DNA from: Vesta saturnalis
Taxonomy: Eukaryota; Arthropoda; Insecta; Coleoptera; Lampyridae
NCBI GenBank assembly: GCA_036346205.1
Contig: JARFJB010000762.1
Coordinates: forward strand, 62,001-126,000
Length of the DNA stretch: 64,000 bases
Direction: 5' to 3'
Shown: one piece after another, positions 19,765 to 31,945 of the stretch
Layout: each line of letters starts with the position of its first letter
Numbering within the stretch: position 1 is the stretch's first letter
Position numbers and translations under genes: made by a program
The notes under the pieces: generated by a model
The model's database searches: none
Told to the model about the DNA's origin: nothing
What the model saw: only the letters and a program-made list of their open reading frames with translations

Positions 19765-21896
19765 CAGGGTGGCCTACTTAAGTGGGATTGCTCAATAACT
19801 CCCTTACTATTACAAATACGAAAAAATGTCTTATATAAAAGTTGTCCACAGTCATAAACTACACTTTTTAAAATTATTTTCAGAAATGGCGGACTTCCGG
19901 TTATACCGGAAACTCATGCCAACTTTGTTATTTTAAATAGAACAACCTATATATTATTACATTTTTGAATTCCTAGTTGAATTTAAAGGTCACTTTAATA
20001 ACCATACTATGGGTCTACGTCGCATTGCTTCTGAGTTATTTGACATTTTGTAGAAAAAATGACGTTTGCAGTGCATTCGAAAACTTTCAATATCTCGAAG
20101 ACGGATACAGGTAGAGAGCTGTGGCTTTCGTTTTTTTACTTCCGAGAAGCGTACCGCATCATTCTCATTCATTGCCAAAAATCTTGCATTTAGAATTCAA
20201 TAATTACTATCGCTCCGAAAATATTTTTTTTCAAACATGGATAACTTGAGTTTTTTAAATGGAACGACCCATATTTTCTTACATCAGCGGATAGGAAATT
20301 AAATTTCCTTTCCATTGATATTTTGGAGTGATAGTTTTCGAGATATTCACATTTTTATCTAATTTCAGTTTTTATTGCGCATTGCCGCGGTGCTTTGGAA
20401 AACGTTTGTCAATTGTTTTAAACAACAGTTTCTCGAGCTTCTGTTGTACGTACTTTGCTGTCTTGTGTATCAGTTTAAGTGTTTCTACAGACATTTCCAT
20501 TAAAATGTTGTCGACATGACTTTCATTCTTGGATTTATGCGGTACGGTATCCTGAACGAAGACTTCCCCGAGAAACAGCCTTTCAAAAGTTGTTACAACG
20601 TCTTGCTTTTAGCATTCAATCATTTCTATCGCTCCGAAAATAACTTTTTTCAAACATGGATAACTTGATTTTTTTAATGCACAAGAAATAAACAATAAAT
20701 ACTCAAGAATTAAGAACACAAAACTAAAAAAAAATACATAAGGAATGAACAATAAATACATAAGGATTGCACAAGTAATACAAAATAATTACTTAAGGCT
20801 TACACAAGAAATAGAGAAGAAATGCACAATAAATAGATAAGGAACGATCAATAAATACATAAGGACAATTACTTAACGATTACAGAAGATACAAAAGGAA
20901 TGCACAAGAAATACAGGTTATCCTGTTGACACGTTCCCTCGTTTGATACTGCACGCGTCCGGTGTTTGTAAAACGTTGTAACAACTTCTGAAAGGCTGTT
21001 TCTCAGGGAAGTCTTCGTTCAGGATAACGTACCGCATAAATTATTGACGCCAGTAACGCATTTCTTTGGCATTCTCCAAGAATGAAAGTCATGTCGATCA
21101 ACTCTGCGTCGGACAACAACATTTTAATGGAAATGTCCTGTAGAAACACTTAAACTGATACACAAGACAGCAAAGCACAACAGAAGCTCGAGACACTGAC
21201 GTTTCTTATCAGTGGTTTAAAACAATTGACAAACGCTATCCAAAGCACCGCGGCAATGCGCATTAAAAACTGAAATTAGATAAAAATGTGAATATCTCGA
21301 AAACTATCACTCCAAAATATCGATAATGTTACATCAATGGAAAGGAAATTTCATTTCCTATCCGCTGATGTAAGAAAATATGGGTGGTTCCATTTAAAAA
21401 AATCAAGTTATCCATGTTTGAAAAAAATTATTTTCGGAGCGATAGAAATTATTGAATTCTACAAGCAAGATTTTTGGCAATGAATGAGAATGATGCGGTA
21501 CCCTTTTCGGAAGTAAAAAACGAAAGCCACATCTCTCTACCGGTATCCGTCTTCGAGACATTGAGAGTTTTCGGAGGCACTGCAAACGTAATTTTTTCTA
21601 CAAAATGTCAAATAACTCAGAAGCAATGCGACGTAGACCCATAGTATGGTTATTAAAGTGACCTTTAAATTCAACGAGAAATTGAAAAATGTAATAATAT
21701 ATAGGTTGTTCTATTTAAAATAACGAAGTTGGCATGAGTTTCCGGTATAACCGGAAGTCCGCCGTTTCTGAAAATAATTTTAAAACGTGTAGTTTATGAC
21801 TGTGGACAACTTTTATATAAGACATTTTTTCGTATTTGTAATAGTAAGGGAGTTATGGAGCAATCCTACTTAAGTGGGCCACCCTGTAGTTATACT
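19765..21896. mobile_element. Giant foldback element I
   Basis: A 2132-bp element of two arms of about 840-900 bp (left 19765-20605, right 20968-21896) around a loop of about 360 bp. Ends read CAGGGTGGCC(T/C)ACTTAAGT on both sides and TA flanks lie at 19763-19764 and 21897-21898. The arms pair through TTCCGGTTATACCGGAA(A/G), ACCATACTATGGGTCTACGT, TTTCGAGATATTCACATTTT and CGTTCAGGAT. There is no transposase; it must have been moved in trans, probably by a mariner-like enzyme of the family with CAGGGTGG ends. Confidence 0.85.
20670..20930. repeat. Degenerate minisatellite in the loop of element I
   Basis: Loose tandem repeats built from ACAATAAATACATAAGGA and GCACAAGAAATA, about 30-35 bp per unit, roughly seven copies, fill the loop between the two arms. 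Confidence 0.6.
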
Positions 21897-22039
21897 TATC
21901 TAAGCTACTACATGTGGATATGATTATGAACAGTTTTCAACTAAATCGGTAACTTCGAATTTATCTTCATGGCTCTGACTTTGAATGACCAACTAAAATA
22001 TATGAAGCCCCAGTATACCAAATTACATAATTTGAAAAC

Positions 22040-22500
22040 AAGGCAGTAGAGACATTAAGAGGTCGTTTCTTTAACAGTTGCGCAATTCATTCGTATACGA
22101 TTGCTAGAGAACCCTTCTAACATAAAAAGTTAAAAAATAAAAATATTTGATTACAACAGGGTCAACATCTTGCAATACGGGGATGGTGCATTAAAAGCTA
22201 AAAATTACATAATTTTAAAACGAGAGGTACGTACATTTTATTCGCTCTTATACTATTTGCTAGTGAATCTTTCTAACATACAAAATTTAAGAAATAACAT
22301 TATTTGTTGTAAAACAGGGTTCACCATCCCCTTCAATGCTGCGCTGGTGCATTAAGTGCGCGTTTTCTTAAACATTGCGTACTTTTCAAAAGGGACATTT
22401 TTGTTCGCGTTTATATTATTGCTAATAAACCCTTTTAATCTAAAAAATGAAGAAATTAAAAATATTGAATGTACAAAAGTGTTCAATATCCCTTTGACAC
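22040..22500. repeat. Nearly three units of the 160-bp repeat (right arm of J)
   Basis: Units with GGTGCATTAA followed by 'gagaggtacgtacattt'-like sequence and GATTGCTAG(A/T)GAA repeat at about 160-bp spacing (GGTGCATTAA at 22185 and 22345). They are the inverted counterpart of 13779-14096. Confidence 0.65.
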
Positions 22501-22862
22501 TTGTGCATGGAGTTTATCTTGTTTAAAATTACGAAATTTAAATGAGGTGGGGGTACAATTTTAATTTTTGTTTTTATCTTTAATTTTGGTTAAAGAACAA
22601 ACTACTCTTTTAAAATTATGAAAAAACCCGTACCCCTAAAGCTACCCCTATTTTTCACCCCCTTGAACCCCCTAATTGTTTTATTTATACTTTACGTGTA
22701 CGATAGGTCATTTATATGACATTCCACCTAAAAGGATTCCTTCAACAATTACTGAAAAAACGCCTATTGCTGAAATTTATTGCTAACTTGTGCGGGTCTT
22801 AATTTTCGACAAGGAATTACGTCCTAAAATTTTTCGCAATCATTTTTAAACACCCTGTATTT

Positions 22863-24089
22863 TAAAATTTTAATATGTCCTTGTATTTTGTTAAAGTAAC
22901 TCGTGTATACGAGGTAAGGCACGATCCTCACATTTTCTCAAAATTTGTAAATAAAACATCCTGAACATTATAATGTCATTCAATTCTTTTGGTGTTATTC
23001 TGTCATTTGTATTTATCATTGCCTATCCTTAAATGCAATATTTTTCTAAATATTCGCATCTGTCCACTCTACTCTAAAATAAAACTCAAAATCGATGAGG
23101 CGCACTACGATCGGAATTTTTCTGTAAAAGATCTTGGACTAGTTGTTAAAAACTGTGAATGATCATAGAAAACAAGATAAATTACTGACTCAATTTCAAA
23201 CACAAAATTCGTCATGTTCACTTTAAATTTTAAAAAAGTACATTAATGTTTGTTTAAATAAGCGCATCAAACTTATTTGAACCCACTCGTTAAACATATT
23301 TTAAAAACATGTAAATTTACAAATATTAGCAACACTAGTTAACGTTTGCATCAACAAATAATCTTGTAAAATGCAATTATTTAAACTCGTATATTCTATA
23401 TAAACGCTTACTATTACCAAAATGAGTAAAAATAACTAAACCAAACCATTTTTGAAAATTCAGTAAAAGGAAATAAATAAATATTAACCCTATAGTCTTT
23501 GTGTAGCATTCACGGATGCTCACATATGTGCTGTCAGATGTAATTATTTACAGTTTATATGAAATAAGCTTTTGTTTGCTAACTTGCTTAATTATTTATT
23601 TATCTTAATTATGGCCAACGTAATGTCTTGTAATTGTCTCAAAAACATCCATCAATTAATTTATTAGTCTTTTGTGTCTTCCCCAACAACTAATTGCAAT
23701 GGTATTCCCGTTATACACAATAGTTCCTTACAATTCAGAATGCAATTACAGTTTTTAACCTCACTTTAAAATTTTGTGATCTCACAGATCCTCGGAAAGA
23801 AAAATTTAATTTACATTAAGCGTTCACATTTAAGGTTGATGACATGCAAAGTAATTCTCAGTGGAACTATAAAATTTAGTATCCCATATCCAAACATGTA
23901 ACCCCTCATCAACGAGTACTTTTATAATACTAAACAATAAATATGAACTGTAAATTTTGAAAATTCACATTTAGGGCGATTGACATTGTTTTGCGGTAGG
24001 TAGACACATCAATAAAGAAAGTGAATGTAATAAACTTAATACATGATTTTGAAAATATTAGTTATTTAGAACTAAAAATTAACCTCCTA
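22863..24089. other. Intronic DNA without recognised features
   Basis: About 1.2 kb of AT-rich sequence between element J and the MULE. No internal repeat and no familiar coding motif on either strand. Confidence 0.5.
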
Positions 24090-24229
24090 GGGGTGCGAAA
24101 ATAACCTGATACAAAAGAGCACCTACTTAAGAACTCCGATAACTTCTAGACAAAACGACTCTCGGTATAATCGCCCCGACGAAATAGCCTCTAGACAAAA
24201 CGTCCTCGGGAAAGTAAATTCATACGAAA

Positions 24230-24576
24230 GGAAAGGAAAGGCCAAGTACTTCATTCCCTCCCCACGGGGGACGGCGAGCTGCTCGAGCTTTCCGAGCTCC
24301 TTCAGCCACAGTCATGGATTCCCAGCATACATACATACATTACGTATATATGCATGGTGGGATTAAGGATGGGTGTGGTCAGGATAGGATCGGAAGGAAC
24401 GGAGTTAGGGTTCTGAGGGGGAAAATACTACCCCAGCATTCGCCTAAGCCGCTACATGTTTATGAGGAAAACCCCCTGAAAAAACCTCATACAAGGTAGA
24501 CGGTAACAGGAATCGAACCCATTACCTCCCGAATGCTAAGCAGATCGTGTCACCACTACGCTACCAGCTCGGTTAC
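24230..24576 (-). mobile_element. SINE-B copy with tRNA-Ala-like head
   Basis: A 347-bp SINE on the minus strand, flanked by perfect 10-bp target duplications TCATACGAAA (24220-24229 and 24577-24586). The head (24576 to about 24502) reads as a tRNA: ends GTAAC/GTTAC pair, A-box TAGCGTAGTGG, anticodon loop TTAGCAT (AGC), B-box GGTTCGATTCC. The body contains GGGGTAGTATTTTCCCCCTC and CCGATCCTATCCTGACCA. The 3' tail is a (CTTTC)n run at the low-coordinate end. Related sequences lie at 43330-43770 and 60300-60860. Confidence 0.88.
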
Positions 24577-24639
24577 TCATACGAAAAACGTTCAAGTATA
24601 AGTAAGAGGTCCCTTTGATCCGGACGGTTGAGTGGGGCC

Positions 24640-25175
24640 ACAATAGTCCAGCCACCAGCGCATGCGCCCGGTGTAGTTTTGAATTCCAACCCCTGGAGGA
24701 TAGTGAACCACAGATACGTATCTTAATTGTCGGCTTCTTTTCAGGCGCCATTTTCTGAGTGAAATAATTTTAATTACAACTCAATTTTAAGTCCTAAAGT
24801 AATATAGCAATAAATTCAAAATGACGTACTTGGAAAACCCCTGTAATTAGCTAATTACTTGAAAGGCAAACAGACTTTGAATTTACTAAAAGACAGACAA
24901 GTCGACTTTCATTTCCAATTTTGATTATTCTGCCAACCTTATTCGATTTAACACAAAAAAACAAAAAGAATGTGCAAGCCTAGGATATTGATTTGAAATC
25001 AGCTTCTGCCAACGTTCTTGTCGTATATAATTGAATCTGTCCTAAATTCCCCATTTGAATACCGGATAATATATAGGATGTTGTATTTAAAACAACAGAA
25101 ATTTTACAATTAGCTACAATTGACAACGCTGTAACGCGATTCAGTCATTCGAAATTGGCTCCTATGAAAGTTGGT
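24640..25175. mobile_element. Half copy (one arm) of the K-type foldback element
   Basis: Matches the left arm of K: AATTCCAACCCCTGGAGG, GATACGTATCTTAATTG, TCGGCTTCTTTTCAGGCGC, then AATTTTAAGTCCTAAAGTAA, ACGTACTTGGAAAA, two units of the 73-bp repeat (CTGCCAAC at about 24930 and 25006), and GAAATTGGCTCCTATGAAAG just before the satellite. The opposite arm is missing. It lies inside the MULE. Confidence 0.75.
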
Positions 25176-25835
<660 letters not shown>

Positions 25836-26258
25836 GCATGGCTGTTAACATACGCTTTAGGTTAGGTTAATGCTGTCAATGTGTAGCTTGTTTAATCTTA
25901 TATGTGATTTTTGTGACATCTTTTATGACCAAAAAAGGGTTATTATTTCTTGTTTTAAAAATAGGTTTTAAGAATGATATTCTTTCTTTTTTTATTGTTA
26001 TACCGTTATGCTGATGGTAAATTATATGTAAAGGGTGTTTAATTTTTGAATATTTTGAATCAACATTGTAATGGGTTAATAATATAACATATCTTTTTTT
26101 TTTGTTTTAAAATTTTTGTTATGTAATTAGAATTATATATTTCGTAGATAACATTTATTGTTTAAGTTTAACTGAATAATTCTTCCTATTGCTTTTGTTT
26201 CCTGTAATTGGGCACCTGTCTGTTGGAAATAAATCTGGTTATTATTATTATTCTTTGG
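25836..26258 (+). other. End of the K half copy and a LINE-like 3' tail
   Basis: 25836-25880 (GTATGAGATAGCATG, TTTAGGTTAGGTTAATGC) matches the centre of K. The following stretch ends GGGCACCTGTCTGTTGGAAA, TAAATCTGG and TTATTATTATTATTC (26210-26258), which resembles the 3' end of a CR1/Jockey-type LINE with AATAAA and a short simple-repeat tail. No coding part is attached. Confidence 0.45.
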
Positions 26259-27060
26259 CAAACCGAATTGTTGAACCTTTTGCCACAAATATTGGCTTTA
26301 TTGAAACCTTACTACTTCGACATTGTTAAACAGTTGTAAAATAGGATCTTGAATTCCCTTTTCAAAATCAGACAACACACTTCTTGGAACCAAATTAGGT
26401 CTTGAGTTTAGCATCACGAATATACGACCACTGACTTTTATTTGGTAACAAACATAATATAATGGTATGAAAGACCTGTCAATAAGTGCATGTATGGTAA
26501 AAACTTGGAAAAAAAAGTCTGGTGCAACTTTAAGCGTACCGTCGACAAACCAATTGGGGTGCTGCTATAAATTGTTTTCCTCGATGCCGAACATTATGAT
26601 GCGATTAGGATCATAGTTACCAGAATATCTCAGTAAAAAAGGAACATCTCTTATTGTTGTTTGAAGTGTATCTGGGACAGTAAATATCAGCAATGGCGGT
26701 ATGATTGCGATGTGGCTGCTGAGAGCTCATACGGATACGTACAATAGTTCTCAGAAGCGATTTGTGTGGCGGTCATAAACAGAATCTTATAAAGGCATAC
26801 CATTTGTAAAGGTCTGGACCAGTTGCCCACGCTTTTCAATGATAAATGCTGCTCGTTATCTTATTCGATGAGTGACGGTCATGGATTCAATTTTTTCTGG
26901 GTTTGGTGCATGAATGTGCTGTGTCACAACTGTTACCAATTCATGTAATACTATTAGACATCAAAGACACATAGTTTCTACACATCTCCAGGAAACACTG
27001 TTATCAACATTGGTACGCACTTTATCCGTCATTTAGAAACACATGCTTTCTTTTCTGTGA
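26255..27060 (-). pseudogene. MULE transposase relic
   Basis: On the minus strand the catalytic region reads YDPNRIIMFG, WFVDGTLKVAPDFF (first catalytic Asp, about 26550-26512), QVFTIHALIDRSFIPLYYV, and LSDFEKGIQDPILQLFNN (second Asp, about 26375-26325), then YLWQKVQQFGL. This is the MULE transposase order (DGTFK..P, SDFE, W.K). Upstream, about 27000-26770, an N-terminal part shows SVSWRCVETMC and HIHAPNPEKIESM, similar to a FLYWCH-type zinc finger (W.C). Several stops and an internal frameshift; the C-terminal third is missing. Confidence 0.8.
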
Positions 27061-27468
27061 CATTATCCTCTTCATAATTCCCACCAACTATTCTCACTTA
27101 AGTTAGCAAACTTTGCAACGCTTACGCTTACGCCTTGAGAAGCTAATATGAACTGTTAGAAATTTCTACAAATTAGTTATCGCTAATTGATATTTAACTG
27201 TACGAATCTCTGTTTCTATTCGCTAACAACTGACAGGTAACCCGCCCTTAATCATTCATCGGATGGATTGTGCACTGAAGTGGCATATATTTGTTAAAGT
27301 TAATTCAATTGTCATCCATCCATACATAAAATTCACAGGAACTACATCCGTTTTGATGTTAATAAAAATTATTGGCTGAGCTATTTTGTGGGGACCGTTT
27401 TGTCTAAAGCCTATTTTATCGGGACTGTTATATTGGGGCTCTTTTGTCGCGGGCTATTTTGACGCGCC

Positions 27469-28009
27469 AAGCTACTAGGTACCTACTCTAAATAACAAGC
27501 AATATAAGCAAATTAATGTGAATGAATCTAATCAAAAGTAGCTTTCTGTATTCAACCACCAGTTGTAAAAAAAGTTTATAAATTAAAGACCTTACTCTAC
27601 TCGTTTTATTCCAAAAAAAAACTGCATTCTTTGTATTAGTTATCACGTCACTATAAGTTCCGAGGTTATCTAGTACAGTTGAAAACAGGCGCGCGTAAAA
27701 CCATTAGCACTATCTTCGTTAACCGCGTAGTGATTCATTCACTCAACTCCCTATATATGTACTTAGACGGCACGGAATGTTTTTCCTTCACACAGTACTG
27801 ATAATGGTCAATACTTTAAGTATTCCAAAGTTTCTAACTCGGAAAAGTTTATTTCGGGAAATATTATACACAATCTGTTTTATACAATGTATTCTACACG
27901 CGTAGTCCTTAACATTACTATCCTAAAAAAGGTTTAAATGTAATCCCCCTTTTTCTATTATTAACGAAATTATGATTCTGTATGTAGGTGAAATATTTTT
28001 CCGTTACAG
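27469..28009. other. Intronic DNA without recognised features
   Basis: AT-rich noncoding sequence after the MULE; starts with the right target duplication (27469-27477). Confidence 0.4.
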
Positions 28010-28117
28010 TTTTTTTTTACGGTTTTTTTCGACAAAACTGACAAGAAAGCGTCAATTTAATACGTCCGACACTGCACCTATTGTGACTTCACCAGAAGAA
28101 AATTCATCCAATTTAAA
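28010..28117 (+). CDS. Candidate 108-nt cassette exon of the host gene
   Basis: Begins after CCGTTACAG and is open in the one frame that continues the 8980-9151 exon. With a GTGTAA donor at 28118 it ends in the phase needed by the 30954 exon. Its length, 108, is divisible by three, so it can be skipped or included without a shift. The predicted peptide contains RFFSTKLTRKRQFNTSDTAP and VTSPEENSSNL, basic then serine-rich like its neighbours. Weak points: a run of nine T directly after the acceptor, and a stronger GTAAGA donor two bases later that would break the phase. Could be chance. Confidence 0.3.
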
Positions 28118-28669
28118 GTGTAAGATTCATTTAACGTCATATTGAAACGATAGTTCCTTTCGCGACAGGTCTTTAAGTTTTTTCGCTAAAATGTAGAAAT
28201 TCCAAAGTTATTTAGCTTTCAATTTCTGCAAAATTTACATTATTCCCATTAATCTAGAGTTTTATAAAGGAAATCTTATTTAACAAACTATATTCGGATA
28301 TGAATTTAATTATTCATTTCAAATTGTGCGCGCTAGTTCATAGTCAGAGTTGATCCTACAATTTTTTTTTACCATTTTACATTTAAATCAATTTTTCACA
28401 TAATGTCATCTTAGATTTACATATCATTGGGGCGTAACATAAGTTACATTTCGTTACATTTACGGGATTGTGATCCAACGTTACTCACACATCTGCTTAA
28501 AATTGGTCATTTTCACTTAGTTTTACTATTTTGAGTTGGCTGTGGAAAAGCTGAAAATGGTATTTTTATGAAAAATGCAAAATGTTGGAATCAAATCACT
28601 TTGAATTTTTTATTCTCTAAAGAAAAAACTCTCTTGCAAATCTCTTCTCCTTGAGATATGTACGCACTC
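28118..28669. other. Intronic DNA without recognised features
   Basis: AT-rich, no repeat partner in the window. Confidence 0.4.
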
Positions 28670-28671
28670 AT

Positions 28672-28869
28672 TTATATCGAAAGAGTAAAGGTTGTATTGA
28701 AGAAATTGCAAGTCTGGTGAATAGGTTTTTCCAATAGAAACAAAATGTCAGGTTGTAATTGTTTAAGCTGGTGAGCAGCATTAAAATTAGACCTTATACC
28801 ACGGATGTTACAATAATGAATCAAGAAGTAAATACTTTTATTGACCGAAGTCGCTTGGGTCATACCCAC
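28672..28869 (-). pseudogene. LINE ORF2 endonuclease start (CR1/Jockey type)
   Basis: The minus-strand frame reads YFLIHYCNIRGIRSNFNAAH and LQPDILFLLEK, matching the first strand of the apurinic endonuclease domain in insect CR1/Jockey LINEs ('YCN.RG...NF..V...L....PDIL.L.ET'). The catalytic Glu of 'LTET' has become LLEK, with the Glu still present one place along. Only about 60 residues remain. It may derive from the same family as 9545-10145. Confidence 0.65.
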
Positions 28870-29079
28870 TCAGACATCCGAACGGGCCAATATTTTACGT
28901 TCGGAATTTTTTACCTTAGAAATCACAGGCATCTTTTTATTAACTTTGGACTCTCAATCCGATAAGAAAACTACAGCAAGGGCGAGAGGAAGAATAGGAT
29001 TAGAATGGATTCAAGATAAGGACAGGGTGACTGGCTGCCCTTACTGAGCTCAGAAAATCGGTAAAACAATATTAGAGTC

Positions 29080-29760
29080 TATGATGAGGTGTGGTGGTAC
29101 CTCCCCGGCTGACATGGGATACACGTACCCAAAAGATGTATTTATACACCGATCTGTGATGCATGGATGTTCGTCAATTTCGTTCGATTACCAAGAGCTA
29201 CATTTAGTCACCCATGAGTGTTTGTCAACGTTTTGACTTAATGTTGTTTAAAATTTATATTTAAACACCAATTTGCCTTGATGACGAAGAGCTAAATTTA
29301 GTGTACCCTTGAACATTTGGGCCGAATGTTGCCCAACAAAATATATTTATACATCAATTTCGTTGGGGTTGTGGCAGAATAGAATGTCTGGTTAAATTTG
29401 ACACAAAAGCTATGTTCATATACAATTTCGTTAAGGATGCGTCACAACGGATACCTCGATCACCAAGAGGTAAATCCTGTTATCCAGAGTGTTGGTCAAC
29501 ATTTATACCGAATTTGACCAAAAATGCACTAATTTTGTAGTGGATGCGACACAAGAGATTCCCTTGATGACTCATGAGCCAGCATTTGGTCAGAATTTGT
29601 CCCAAACACTATATTATTCGAGTGTTGTCTAACATCTTTATTTATACATCAATTTCGTTACGATTTCGTGAAAATGGGTTGCCTTAATGACCAATATGTA
29701 CTATGAGTGTTCGGTCATAGCTTTACGATACCGATAGGGGTGTTCTACTACGGCTTACAG
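29080..29760. repeat. Degenerate tandem repeat, about 70-180 bp spacing
   Basis: The phrase CAATTTCGTT or close variants recur at about 29175, 29355, 29423, 29530 and 29650, each linked with a 'gatgac/gatcaccaAGAG.TAAAT' phrase and 'GTGTT.GTCAAC'. The spacing is uneven, so this is an old, scrambled minisatellite and not a clean array. No coding content. Confidence 0.45.
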
Positions 29761-29999
29761 TTTTTTGTCGGTAACCAGAATACATGTAGTTGATTGAATG
29801 AAAAAGGTTATGTAATGCTTTGAATGGGAATATAGTAACTGTTGTTAATTACGGAAACCAAGCATTTTATTATTATTATTATTATTATTTGAAATTATTT
29901 GACATTCAGTATGCTCTGAAAATATTGTAATGCCTTGTCTACATCAACGTAATAATTTTCACTAATTAAGTCAATTCAAAGCGGGGCCAATAATAGAGA

Positions 30000-30755
30000 T
30001 GAGACTGGAATGGCTCTTCAGGTAACTGATGATAGGGTAGGTAGAAATGTATCTTCTGTAAAGTAATGTTGGAGTGCTCGGACGGAAGAATACAAACACC
30101 AACGTCGTAGAAGTACTTGAGCAGTTCGCGGAACTAATGACCATGAAGAGCGCCTAATAATGTTTTTTAGGGATCGCTTCAGCTCCACTAGATGAATTGA
30201 ATGGCCCGTTGCTATAGGAAAACAACTCTATATGAAATCAATTTACCGAAGAATCAACTCTTTTGCTTTTGGTCTTAAATTTTACCGACATAAGCAAACA
30301 ACAAGCAAGACTGCGGCCGTCCCAAAAACGAGACCATTGAGTCCAGGGATGAAACCGGTTGTATTTAGTGATGCATCTTGAATCTGTTTGTGGATAAACG
30401 ATGGACATAGAAGGGCTTGCCAGATTTATACTTTGGGGAAGCCGGTTCCCTCCAGTATTTCTGGAAAGCAAAGTAATGCCAAGCCCCATACTGCAGCCGC
30501 TACTAAAAGACTTTTCCGTTAAACTAACGTAGCTGTCCTGTCGTGGTCATGAGGTCACTATGATATATGATTCTCTGAAGTTTGTGCCGATTGCCAGCTT
30601 TGCCGATGGATTTGCAACACTTGCGGAATGAGATTCTGAATACGCGGACCTCTATACCGTAGGAAGTTATCAATTACCTCATTCGAAGAATGCACCGTAA
30701 AGTAGAAGTTTGCATTAACTTAAGAGCAGGAAGGAGGTACTTTAATAATTTAGCA
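30000..30755 (+). pseudogene. Highly degraded Tc1-like transposase
   Basis: Scattered blocks in different plus frames follow Tc1 order: a helix-turn-helix remnant, DHEERLIMFFRDRFSSTR (about 30140-30195), KPVVFSDASXICLWINDGHR (about 30350-30410, with the first catalytic region), AKPHTAAATKRLF (about 30480-30518, from the 'DNARPHTA' site with the Asp lost), and RMHRKVEVCINLRAGRRYF (about 30690-30750), the C-terminal signature. Many stops. Terminal repeats not identified. Oriented the same way as the host gene and lying about 200 bp before its exon. Confidence 0.7.
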
Positions 30756-30953
30756 TACTTTATGTCTACTATATCTTTAATTATATTCAGAGTAGAACAT
30801 GATAAGTAGTTAAACAAAATGTAATGCTGCAACATTTTGTTCGAAAAAAAAATTAATTACGATATACTTATACTATTAATTTGAAGTGGTTGATATATGA
30901 ACCTTTTTTTTTACACACCCTATACTGGCTTTTAAATATAAATTTTGTTATAG

Positions 30954-31110
30954 AAGTGGAACTCCTATTCATCATCCTGGATTGAGCGTGTCACACGACA
31001 GTATCTTCCATTCTCCTAATTCAGGATCCGAACTTGAATTGGATGAAGCACAAAGTTCATCATCTTTATCAATTCAACAACATCCAACGCAAACAGAATT
31101 AAGGCTACAG
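30954..31110 (+). CDS. Internal exon of the host gene with SHDSIF motif
   Basis: A 157-nt exon: AATTTTGTTATAG precedes it and GTATTT follows (31111). Its first base completes the codon begun by the last two bases of the 8980-9151 exon, and it ends on a full codon. The frame reads SGTPIHHPGLSVSHDSIFHS, then an acidic and serine/glutamine-rich stretch (ELELDEAQSSSSLSIQQH), ending TELRLQ. SHDSIF is a hallmark of vertebrate CRACD/CRACDL (DUF4592), which bind and restrain actin-capping protein; I infer the same family, unproven. The compatible splice phase over a 21.8-kb, transposon-filled intron, and the absence of stops, support a real gene continuing beyond 31110. Confidence 0.65.
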
Positions 31111-31945
31111 GTATTTAAATCTTTACTCAAAAACGTGCCTTAATAACAGAATTTTACCGCTAATTATAGTCTATTTCGGTTTGAGCCATTGTTTTAATAG
31201 GCTTTTAGGCGTTACCTCGATATAAATCCATTTCATTACAACATTTTTTTTATTGACCAACGCAAGCAAGTAAATATTGAATTGCGTCTCAAAGCCTTGA
31301 CGATTTTACGAGGATGTGCACGCTATCGTGCCTACTTTAAGCTTATAAATAATTCGAAGTGTAATTTAATCGATACGCCTACATTTTTAAGGGTTGGTTA
31401 TTATCAAGTCTACCCTTAATTCCCACACTTGAAGCTTTAATATTTGTACAACAAACATTTCTGTAAATGCTAATTTTCTTCATTTTAGAATTGACTAAAT
31501 TTTCCTTTAAAACTACGTGCTGTTTGGGAATTTTTCAAATTGATTATCTGTTGCTTTTATTTGGAAAGTTCTCTGAATGTTGGCCATTTCAGTAGTGTAG
31601 TTATTTTGTTTGTGTATTCATTCAATTTGCATATCAAAAATTTTAAGCATTAGCACGAACCACATCACTCATCATTAAGTTCGAATGCTGTTTTAAATTT
31701 TTAAGTGTTTACGGTTCGTGTTTGATTGGAAATTTTCACTAAAATGTACACAAATAAGTTTTAACTACGCATTAAAACTTTGATATTCATAGTTGTATGT
31801 GCAATCGCAAGCTTTGGTTATTTATTTTTGTGACATTAAACATCCTTAAAACTTTTTTTTTATCTTTTGTAGTATTAGTAATGCAATACTTTAAAAAACC
31901 TTGAAGTTGCAATCACAACTTTAACAAACCAGAACACTCACGGAA
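31111..31945. other. Intronic DNA without recognised features
   Basis: Donor GTATTT at 31111 followed by AT-rich sequence. No repeat partner in the window. Confidence 0.5.

Larger units (their letters stand above)
11045..22862. mobile_element. Old long-TIR element J, now a host for several insertions
   Basis: Sequences around 11083-11403 and 13779-14096 reappear inverted at 22040-22862. Matching blocks include TTTCAGCAA(C/T)A, GGTGGAAT(T/G)T(T/C)ATATAAATGA, TTTTTTCATAATTTT and then a repeat of about 160 bp. The right end carries CACCCTGTATTTT near 22855; the left tip is degraded. Identity between arms is about 70%, so J is the oldest recognisable element here. Arms of at least 700 bp enclose about 900 bp of leftover core (19190-19764, 21899-22040) without visible coding. 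Elements A, the RTE LINE (with B inside it) and I all sit inside J. Confidence 0.65.
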
